A stretch of 64,000 bases of DNA from Granulicella aggregans (GTDB lineage: Bacteria; Acidobacteriota; Terriglobia; Terriglobales; Acidobacteriaceae). Positions within the stretch are counted from its first letter, which is position 1. Each line of letters starts with the position of its first letter. Shown here piece after piece: positions 51,901-58,979 of the stretch. The DNA lies in assembly GCF_025685565.1 (NCBI RefSeq), contig NZ_JAGSYE010000003.1, positions 682,001 to 746,000 of the forward strand, in the 5' to 3' direction. A program made the position numbers and the translations under genes. The notes under the pieces are model-generated. The model had not been told where the DNA came from, ran no database searches, and saw only the letters and a program-made list of their open reading frames with translations.

Positions 51901-52658
51901 CAACACGCAAAGGCAACCTGCCCGCTTTGAAGAGCAGGCCGACCCGAACTGCGAAGCAGCCCGCGAAGGCACAGCACGGCACCAGCCTGGCCACCGCGTT
52001 CCGCGATATTCGTGATCTGATCGTGCACGGCAAGATGTCGCCGGGAACGTGGATCGTCGAGTCAGATGTGGCCGAGCGTCTGAATATGAGCCGAACGCCG
52101 GTGCGCGCCGCCATCCAACGACTACAGCGTGAAGGTTACGTGATGGAACATCGCAATGTGGCCAAGTCTCGGATGATCGTTGCGCCATTGACGAAGGAGG
52201 ATGCGAACGAGCTGTATACGATCGTTGGTCACACGGAGGGCGTCGCAGGACGGAACCTCGCACAGATGCCTGTCGCCGCGAGACGAGAGATTGCGGCGAA
52301 GCTGAAGGCGATCAACGAGAAGCTGCTCGCGATTGCAGAGGGACGCGGGGGCAGGCAAGGTGAGATCTTCGAGCTTGATCGCGACTTCCATAAACTGATC
52401 GTCGAGGCCGGCGCAGGTCCGCGACTCGCCACGCTTCACGCTGCCATCATTCCGCAGACCGAGCGCTACTGGCGGCTCTACGCGAGCTCCATCATCAACG
52501 ATCTTCACCTTTCGGTGGCGGAGCATGCGGGCATCATCGCGGGCGTGGTCGCAGGAGACGCGGACGCGGTAGAGCTCGGCCTGCAACAAAACTGGATCAA
52601 GGGCGCCGCGCGGCTCGGCCGTGTCATCGATATCTTCGGCGAACGCGGAAGCTGGTAG
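51897..52658 (+). CDS. GntR/FadR family regulator of the operon
   Basis: This is a 253-residue regulator with a winged helix (FRDIRDLIVHGKMSPGTWIVESDVAERLNMSRTPVRAAIQRLQREGYV) and an FCD effector domain. The FCD metal/ligand residues are visible in ELDRDFHKLIVEAG and SVAEHAGIIAGVVAGD. It overlaps the permease by 4 bases, so it is made with the operon and probably responds to a pathway intermediate. Confidence 0.92.
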   Translation: MTTRKGNLPALKSRPTRTAKQPAKAQHGTSLATAFRDIRDLIVHGKMSPGTWIVESDVAERLNMSRTPVRAAIQRLQREGYVMEHRNVAKSRMIVAPLTKEDANELYTIVGHTEGVAGRNLAQMPVAARREIAAKLKAINEKLLAIAEGRGGRQGEIFELDRDFHKLIVEAGAGPRLATLHAAIIPQTERYWRLYASSIINDLHLSVAEHAGIIAGVVAGDADAVELGLQQNWIKGAARLGRVIDIFGERGSW

Positions 52659-52672
52659 ACAGGCTAACGCGC

Positions 52673-52698
52673 AGAGGCCGCCTCAAAGGGCGGCCTCT
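52673..52698. terminator. Stem-loop between convergent operon and subtilase genes
   Basis: AGAGGCCGCC and GGCGGCCTCT form a perfect 10-bp stem around TCAAAG. It is 14 bases past the gntR stop and 24 bases from the subtilase stop. It has no T-run, so termination is inferred from position. Confidence 0.65.
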
Positions 52699-52721
52699 AC
52701 GCATGGATTGAAGCGGGTTCG

Positions 52722-54551
52722 TTAGTAGAGAAGCGGAGAGATCGAAGCCGAAGGATCGATCGGGCCGGAGTTGTCCTTGCCCCACAGAGCGGTTGCGGCA
52801 TCGGGCGTTCCCTTACCCCAGAGAGCTGTCTTGCCCCAGAGAGCGGTGAAGGCGTTCGGATCTTCCTTGCCCCAGAGGGCCGTCTTGCCCCAGAGTGCCG
52901 TCTCACCGTTGACTGTCTCAAAGGCAGTCGCGCCGTAGACGCTTGACGCGCTCCAGATGTCAGCCTTGCCCCACAGAGCCGTCTTGCCCCAGAGAGCCGT
53001 CTGGTCCGTGATGATGTAGGTGTTGCCGGTGTTGGGATCGAAGCTGGCGATGGGAGACATCGCGGTGCCGGAGGGAACGTTACCATTGTGGACACGAGCA
53101 GCGTTGATGGCCGCGTTGATGTCCAGGTAGCCAGCGCCGATGGTGAAGATGTCGTAGTTCGCCGTGTAGAGAACGCCGCCATCGGTAACGCTGCTGGTCT
53201 GCGGGAAGTAGGAGCGGTCTGCATTTTGCATCAGCAGTGCCTTCACCTGGTCGGGACCGAGGCTGGGTGCTGCCTGGATCATGTCGGCCACGGCGCCGCT
53301 GGTGACGCCTGCAGCCATGCTGGTTCCGCTCAGCGGGAAGTAGGTCGCCGACGGAGTGGTCGCACTGCCGTTGCGCTCATAGAACGAGAGCGGCGTGATG
53401 AACGTCGGGTTCGCGATCGAGAGAGGATCGTTGGGGAACTTGCTGCTGATGACCAGGTTGCCCGGAGCGACGATGTCCGGCTTCACTACCTGGTCCATGA
53501 ACGACGGGCCCTTGGAGCTGTAGCTCGCGATCAGGTCGTCCTGCACGGTGGGAGTCTGCATGGTGCGCATCGCGCCCACGGTGACGACGTAAGGATCGTT
53601 GCCCGGAGCGTTGATGGTGCCGTAGCCTTCGGGGTTGAGGTTCAGGTCGCGGCCATCGTTACCGGCGGCGACGACGACCACGATGCCAGCCTTCCATGCC
53701 TGCTCCACCTCCTGGCAGAGGGGGTCCTGGGTGTAGCTTTCGAAGATGGGGCGGCCCAGCGAGAGGTTGATGACGCGGATGTTGTAGACATCCTTAAGGG
53801 CGATGGCGCGGTCGATGGCGGCGATGACCGAAGAGTCCGTGCCTTCGCCGTTGGCATCGAGAGCGCGAAGGTTGATCAGGTGCGCGTTCGGAGCGGAGCC
53901 GAAGAAGGTGCGGAAGTAGCGGAGACCAAGCGAGTTCGAGCCATTGCCTGCAATCAGGCCAGCGACGTGGGTGCCATGGCCGTACATGTCGTTGGTCGTG
54001 TTGTCCGTAGTAACGAAGTTCTCGTTGTAGACGACGCGATTGCCGAGCAGGTTGTTGAGAAATGCCGGAAGTAGGGGGCTGAGGGAGAGATCGTTGACGG
54101 CGTTGATGCCGCTATCGATGACGGCGATGCCGACGCCGGTGCCGATGTATCCCTTGGCCCATGCCTGAGGCGCGTTGATGGGCTCGATGGTGTACTCGGG
54201 CGCGGCGAAGGGGACTTCGCGGGCGCTGACCTTGCGGTCGATCGAGATGTAGCTGACCTCGGGATCGTTCGCGACGGCAGCCAGCATATAAGCAGGCATA
54301 TCGGCGGAGATACCGTGGATGAGGTGCATCTGCTGCTTTACGGAGCCGCCGTTCAGGCGAATGCTGTCGGCTTGCGACTGGGTCGTGTCGTGCTTGTACT
54401 GAATGATGACCGGGACCTTCTGGAAGGGTGCGGCCGAAGTCAGGTCACGGGAGAGCTTCGACGCCTGAACGCCCTGGCCGAACGCAATGGCCGCCGATGG
54501 GAGAGAGACCAATACAGTCATGGAAAGGAGAAGACGCTGCAAGCGATTCAT
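52722..54551 (-). CDS. Secreted S8 subtilisin-like peptidase with TALWGK repeat tail
   Basis: This is a 609-residue subtilase with signal peptide (1-27) and an I9-type propeptide (about 40-112: VPVIIQYKHDTTQSQADSIRLNGG, VSYISIDRKV). The catalytic domain has Asp146 (VAVIDSG-type AVIDSGIN), His192 (GHGTHVAG), Asn298 (AAGND) and Ser411 (SGTSMAAG). Residues 518-592 carry seven copies of TALWGK, mostly in doublets, with a spacer containing ADIWSAS. The tail ends without a known sorting signal. AGGAG five bases before ATG 54551 decides the start. The gene is transcribed alone. Confidence 0.92.
   Translation of the reverse strand: MNRLQRLLLSMTVLVSLPSAAIAFGQGVQASKLSRDLTSAAPFQKVPVIIQYKHDTTQSQADSIRLNGGSVKQQMHLIHGISADMPAYMLAAVANDPEVSYISIDRKVSAREVPFAAPEYTIEPINAPQAWAKGYIGTGVGIAVIDSGINAVNDLSLSPLLPAFLNNLLGNRVVYNENFVTTDNTTNDMYGHGTHVAGLIAGNGSNSLGLRYFRTFFGSAPNAHLINLRALDANGEGTDSSVIAAIDRAIALKDVYNIRVINLSLGRPIFESYTQDPLCQEVEQAWKAGIVVVVAAGNDGRDLNLNPEGYGTINAPGNDPYVVTVGAMRTMQTPTVQDDLIASYSSKGPSFMDQVVKPDIVAPGNLVISSKFPNDPLSIANPTFITPLSFYERNGSATTPSATYFPLSGTSMAAGVTSGAVADMIQAAPSLGPDQVKALLMQNADRSYFPQTSSVTDGGVLYTANYDIFTIGAGYLDINAAINAARVHNGNVPSGTAMSPIASFDPNTGNTYIITDQTALWGKTALWGKADIWSASSVYGATAFETVNGETALWGKTALWGKEDPNAFTALWGKTALWGKGTPDAATALWGKDNSGPIDPSASISPLLY
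52776..53000 (-). repeat. 18-bp coding repeat (TALWGK units)
   Basis: Seven 18-base units encode Thr-Ala-Leu-Trp-Gly-Lys (ACGGCTCTCTGGGGCAAG-like), differing mainly at third positions. They are arranged as doublet, spacer, doublet, spacer, doublet, spacer, single. Confidence 0.9.
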
Positions 54552-54857
54552 AAGTGCTCCTGAATTTCTCATTCGGATATCTGATTTCGGATATCTGATT
54601 CGTCGTGTTGATCTAAGACGTTTAAGTTTGCTTGCTGCACGCACTGGAGTGGCCAGTTGCGCATTCAGCGGCGCGGCATGGCGACAGTTAGAGATCGCAA
54701 CTTACCTATTCACCAGGCAACGAATGAAATCGTTTGCAGTTGCTCCTACCTGTTGCACTTTAGTGCATGCCTATTGGTGCGACCAATGGCTCCGAGGTGG
54801 GAGCACCACCCCGAAAGGTGTAAGTCCTAACTATTTTTGGGAGATTGCGGGCGAATT
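54552..54857. other. Intergenic region with paired motif and a possible structured RNA
   Basis: These 306 bases have no supported gene. TTCGGATATCT occurs at 54572-54582 and 54586-54596, just upstream of the subtilase ribosome-binding site. The section 54750-54840 is rich in short hairpins (TGCAC-TTTA-GTGCA, ATTGGT-GCG-ACCAAT, CACC-CCGAAA-GGTG), see findings. The subtilase promoter must lie here. Confidence 0.45.
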
Positions 54858-55691
54858 TTATGCGGACTTAGAGAGTTCTTTCGCGCCGCTCTGTCCCTGG
54901 CACGTCAGGAGGACATCGACGGGCACGGGAAGAGCGCCAAGGAGTGCGCGCGTCATAGGATGACGCGCCAGCCCAAGGTCTTTTACCGCAAGCGTCTCTA
55001 CGATCTCTCCGGCGTCGAGCACAGCCATCCGGTCGCATAGTTGAACTACAGAGACTAGATCGTGCGAGATATAAAGCAACGCGGTTCCGTGCAACCGCGT
55101 GAGATGCCGGAGAAGCTCGACGATCTGGTTCTGCGTCACCGGATCGAGAGCGCTGGTTGGCTCATCGGCGATGATGATCGCGGGCCGATGCAGCAGCGCA
55201 AGCGCAATCAGGATGCGCTGCGCCTGTCCCACGCTGATCTGTGAGGGCCGGCGCGAGAGAAACTCCGCGTCGGTGGGTAGCTGGACCTCCGTGAGCACGG
55301 TAACGAGACGCTGCTTGAAGACCGACTGGCCGCCCTTGTTGTGAGCCTTCCAGGCATGGCTGAAGTGGTCGAGCAGACTGAGCGCGGGATTCAGTGCGGA
55401 TAAAGGACTTTGCGGGATGAGAGCGATGCGATAGCCGCGGCGCTTGCGCCACTCGCGCTCCTTCAGCGTCAAAAGATTAAGACCGTCGAGAAGGACTTCG
55501 CCCTTCACCGTGCCTCCTCGCCATGGAAGCAGTCCCAGCAGCGAGAGGACGATGGTGCTCTTGCCTGCGCCGCTTGTTCCTACCAAAGCGAGTGCTTCAC
55601 CCGGTTCCAGTTCGAACCGAACATCGTTCAACACAGCGCGATCCCCATACCGCGCCTGCAGGTCTACCTTTAGCAAGAGATGTCGCTTCAT
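54858..55691 (-). CDS. Peptide/nickel-type ABC transporter ATP-binding protein
   Basis: This is a 277-residue ATPase with Walker A GTSGAGKST, Q-loop IPQSPLSALNPAL, signature ISVGQAQR (a variant of LSGGQ), Walker B IIIADEPTSALD and the switch His in YISHD. It is of the Dpp/Opp class, which normally uses two ATPases (D and F). Only one is encoded here. ATG 55691 overlaps the stop of the binding-protein gene as ATGA. It is the last gene of the five-gene operon. Confidence 0.9.
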   Translation of the reverse strand: MKRHLLLKVDLQARYGDRAVLNDVRFELEPGEALALVGTSGAGKSTIVLSLLGLLPWRGGTVKGEVLLDGLNLLTLKEREWRKRRGYRIALIPQSPLSALNPALSLLDHFSHAWKAHNKGGQSVFKQRLVTVLTEVQLPTDAEFLSRRPSQISVGQAQRILIALALLHRPAIIIADEPTSALDPVTQNQIVELLRHLTRLHGTALLYISHDLVSVVQLCDRMAVLDAGEIVETLAVKDLGLARHPMTRALLGALPVPVDVLLTCQGQSGAKELSKSA

Positions 55692-57322
55692 CGCGCCCCC
55701 TGCAGGTGGAGGCTTTCCACATTCCACACCACGCCGGGCTTCAGCACCGCTGGCTTCACGCCTTCGAGCTTCGGTGAGATTGCGTAGAGCGCGTTCGGAT
55801 AGACAAGGTAGATGAAGGGCTGCTGGTCGGCAACGATCTGCTGGACGCGATCGACTGAGCGCTTGCGACCGGCCTCGGTCGGCGAGGTGGCCTGCTGCTG
55901 CATGGCCTTGTCGATCTCGGCCTCCCATGGGGTTGCGGGCGTCTTCTCAGAAGGGTTCCATTGGTGGTTTGGAGAGGAGCTCAACCACACGTTCATCATA
56001 GCGTTCGGGTCGGGGTCGACGTTTGAGATACCAAGCAGGCACGCCTCATAGTCCTGCGTATGCATCATGCGCTCGATGAGGGCGGGAAAGTCCAGGGCGA
56101 CGACGGTCACGCGGATGCCCAGCGCGGCGAGGTCCTGCTGGATAAGCGTCGCCATCTTCATGCGCGCGGCGTTGCCTGAGTTGGTGAGGATAGAGAAGGC
56201 GACGGCGTGGCCCGTTGCATCCTCCAAATGTCCCGCGTTCATACGGAATCCGGCGTGGGCAAGGCCTGCCTTCGCCGCGGCAACGTCGAAGTGCGGCGCC
56301 GAGACGCTGCGGTTATACCAGGTAGCGTTTGCGGGCGAGATGAAGTTGTAAGCGGGAGTCGCGTGGCCTTCGTAAGCTACGCGCGCGAGATCTGCGCGAT
56401 GGATCGCCTGCGAGATGGCAACACGGAAGGCCTGGCTTTGGAACCACGCCTTCTCCCATGCGGGGATGGGCGCGGCCGGGGACTGGTTGAACCAGATCTG
56501 TTCCGTGTTCAGCGAGGGTCCAAGATCGCGAACGCTTGAAGGAGACTTCTGTTTCAGCAGGTCATAGTAGTCCGGGGCCAGATCGTTGATGACGTCGTAC
56601 TCTCCGCGTTGGAAGAGCCTGATCTCTTTCTCTGCGTTGTCCAGCACGTCGAGGCGAATGCTGCTCGCGGCTGCGGGACGGTCGCCTTCTTTGCCTTGAA
56701 AGTGCTCGTTCCTGCGCAAGCGAACGTACTGCGAGCGGCGATAGTCAGCGACTACATACGGGCCAGAGGTGACGCGGCCTTCGCTGGGGCGGTTGGCGGG
56801 TTCGATGGCAATCTCATCGAAGACCTTGCCGATGCCAACAACGGGCTTCGGGAGATGAACGACGACGGTGTGATCATCAGGCGTTGCGACCGTGACCCCA
56901 GCGGGCTCGACAAACTCTTCGGCGACCGGAGCGGCAGTTGCGGGAAGCAGAACGCGACGGATCGACCATGCGACGTCGTTCGCGGTGAGTTTGCTGCCAT
57001 CAGAAAAGGTGAGATTGGGGCGGAGGACAAAGGTGATGTTCTTGCGATCCGGTGACAGGCTCCAGTTCTTCGCAAGCTGCGTCTCCACCTGCTGGTTGTA
57101 GCGATTGAAGCGAAGCAGCACGCCGGCGGTGAGATAGCGCACCTGCTCGGACTCTTCTTCATCCACCTTGGCGGGATCGAAGGATTTGGGATCGTAGCCG
57201 ATGGTCCAGGCGAGTTCACCGGGCAGTCTTGGCGCGGCCTGCGCGCTCGCGACTTGCGCCACAGTTGCGGCTGTAAGCAATAGAGCGACGGAGCGGCCGA
57301 AGCGGAGAGCGTGCAACATCAT
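55688..57322 (-). CDS. Family 5 extracellular solute-binding protein
   Basis: This is a 544-residue binding protein of the peptide/nickel ABC class with a signal peptide (to about residue 28, VASAQAAP). GELAWTIGYDPKSFDPAKVDEEESEQVRYLTAGVLLRFN, LTFSDGSKLTANDVAWSIRRVL and the C-terminal VVWNVESLHL region fit family 5. ATGATG gives two possible starts; 57322 overlaps the permease stop, but the second ATG (57319) has the better spacing from GGAGG. The ligand is unknown. Confidence 0.92.
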   Translation of the reverse strand: MMLHALRFGRSVALLLTAATVAQVASAQAAPRLPGELAWTIGYDPKSFDPAKVDEEESEQVRYLTAGVLLRFNRYNQQVETQLAKNWSLSPDRKNITFVLRPNLTFSDGSKLTANDVAWSIRRVLLPATAAPVAEEFVEPAGVTVATPDDHTVVVHLPKPVVGIGKVFDEIAIEPANRPSEGRVTSGPYVVADYRRSQYVRLRRNEHFQGKEGDRPAAASSIRLDVLDNAEKEIRLFQRGEYDVINDLAPDYYDLLKQKSPSSVRDLGPSLNTEQIWFNQSPAAPIPAWEKAWFQSQAFRVAISQAIHRADLARVAYEGHATPAYNFISPANATWYNRSVSAPHFDVAAAKAGLAHAGFRMNAGHLEDATGHAVAFSILTNSGNAARMKMATLIQQDLAALGIRVTVVALDFPALIERMMHTQDYEACLLGISNVDPDPNAMMNVWLSSSPNHQWNPSEKTPATPWEAEIDKAMQQQATSPTEAGRKRSVDRVQQIVADQQPFIYLVYPNALYAISPKLEGVKPAVLKPGVVWNVESLHLQGAR

Positions 57323-58107
57323 GCCTCCCTCGCGGTGGATTCGAGAAGCAGCAAGGCCATGACGAGAACCGCAATGGGGAGATAGACCCAAGCTGTCCGC
57401 ATCAGGATGGCGGAGTTGCCGAGTTCAAGCAACATGCCTCCCCATGACGGGAGCGGTTCGCCAACTCCAAGGCCGAGCGTGCCAAGGTTCGCCTCCGCGA
57501 CCACGAAGGCGGGCACGCAGATGAGGAACTGAGGCAGCAACAGCGGCAGCAGGTTAGGCAGAACCTGCTTAGGAATCTGCCGAAGACGCATGCCGCCTGC
57601 GCGCGCATGGATCATCCACTCGGAGTTTCTAAGGCGCAGCGCTCCCTGATAAACCGCGCGGGCGCATGCCGGCCATCCAAGCGCGGCCAGAACTACGAAC
57701 GTGATCAGGGCAGAGTGAGCGGGAGATGTGCTCAACGGCAGCATCGATCGCACCATCATCAGCAGGAAGAGCCACGGCAGCGCGAGAAAGACATCGCAGA
57801 CCAACATCGTGAGTGTGCCGATACCTGCCGTGCTGAAAGCTGCAAGCAAACCCACACCCGCTGCCGCTGCAGTCGAGATGAAGGATGCAGCGACCGCGCC
57901 GGTGAGGCTCAAGAGAAACGCTGCGGAGACGCGAACGAGTCTATCGCGGCCCAGGGTGTCGGTGCCCGCGAGGTGCTGATGCGAAGCTCCTTCGAGAAGA
58001 GCGTTGCGGTCCTGCTCTGAGATTGCCCGGCCTGAGAATGTAACGATTCCAGTTGCAATCAGGATCATGGCGAGAAGCAGCCAGCCGGCGATGGAACGGA
58101 GTTTCAT
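57319..58107 (-). CDS. ABC transporter permease, DppC-like
   Basis: This is a 262-residue permease with about six membrane helices. HLAGTDTLGRDRLVRVSAAFLLSL is the DppC/OppC opening and ARAGGMRLRQIPKQVLPNLLPLLL the EAA-type loop that contacts the ATPase. ATGA overlap with the upstream permease at 58104-58107. Confidence 0.9.
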   Translation of the reverse strand: MKLRSIAGWLLLAMILIATGIVTFSGRAISEQDRNALLEGASHQHLAGTDTLGRDRLVRVSAAFLLSLTGAVAASFISTAAAAGVGLLAAFSTAGIGTLTMLVCDVFLALPWLFLLMMVRSMLPLSTSPAHSALITFVVLAALGWPACARAVYQGALRLRNSEWMIHARAGGMRLRQIPKQVLPNLLPLLLPQFLICVPAFVVAEANLGTLGLGVGEPLPSWGGMLLELGNSAILMRTAWVYLPIAVLVMALLLLESTAREA

Positions 58108-58979
58108 GCGCTCTGCCACTCCGTCGCACGACGCGATCCTGTACCGAATCCGCTGGCCGTAACCGCGATGGCCATCATCACCGTCACCGCAAGCAGGACG
58201 GGGAGGTCGCGATTCATCGCCGCGTTCCACGCAAGTTGCCCGATGCCCGGCGTGCTGAAGATCACCTCGACCGGGACCATCGCGCCGAGCGCCGTCAGGA
58301 TCGAGAGCGTTGCCAGCGAGCCAAGCTGTGGCATGATTCCAGGCAATAAGTGAACGCGAATCAACTCCGGCGTGGGCACTCCCTGGGCGCGAGCGTGCAG
58401 CAGATGGGGATCGTTCCAGGCCTTGCGCAACATGCGGTCGAGAAACTTGAAGTCGCGCGCGGCAAGCAGCGTGGTCAAGACCAGCAGCGGGCCGCCGCTG
58501 TCTGCCAACAGGCAGACCGTTGCCATGGCACCGATCGGGACAGCGAGTAGAAGTGTGGATGTGAGGTGGCAGAGTCTGCCCGGAAGCGAGACCGGCGATC
58601 TTCCCCAGTTGGAGATCGTCGCGGTGCATCCGGCGATAAGCCATGCCAGAAGCATTGACTTCAGAAGCAGGCCTACGGTGACCGCCAGACGGGGCCGGAC
58701 CAGTTCGACAACGGGGACCTCATACTGGCGTGAGACGCCAAGGTCCCGGCGCAGCAGACCACGTACTTCCGACCACAGCATGCCTCCGACCGAAGCACTG
58801 CGGGCCGCCTCTGCGGCAAGCTCATTGCGCGCGCCGTCCGCGTAGCGGGCATCCATCTCACGGGCATCGCTAAGGTAACCGGGAGCAAACCGCACCAGGA
58901 CAATGGATCCAATCACCACCAGCAGGACTACCGTGGCCATGCGAAGCAGGCGACGAAGGAGGGTGCAGATCAGGTTCAT
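58104..58979 (-). CDS. ABC transporter permease, DppB-like
   Basis: This is a 291-residue permease. The N-terminal helix is followed by a periplasmic loop (about 30-90) with LRRDLGVSRQYEVPVVELVRPRLAVTVGL, typical of DppB/OppB. The EAA-type loop is ARAQGVPTPELIRVHLLPGIMPQL. Its ATG overlaps the stop of the cyclic-di-GMP gene as ATGA. Confidence 0.9.
   Translation of the reverse strand: MNLICTLLRRLLRMATVVLLVVIGSIVLVRFAPGYLSDAREMDARYADGARNELAAEAARSASVGGMLWSEVRGLLRRDLGVSRQYEVPVVELVRPRLAVTVGLLLKSMLLAWLIAGCTATISNWGRSPVSLPGRLCHLTSTLLLAVPIGAMATVCLLADSGGPLLVLTTLLAARDFKFLDRMLRKAWNDPHLLHARAQGVPTPELIRVHLLPGIMPQLGSLATLSILTALGAMVPVEVIFSTPGIGQLAWNAAMNRDLPVLLAVTVMMAIAVTASGFGTGSRRATEWQSA

Noticed and set aside
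52776..53000. CRISPR-like regular repeat
   Set aside because: The 18-base units are in frame and encode TALWGK in the subtilase, units lie directly side by side, and there are no cas genes.
53088..54074. Plus-strand frame (328 codons) opposite the subtilase
   Set aside because: It is low in complexity and lacks motifs, while the catalytic Asp, His and Ser of the subtilase lie on the other strand.
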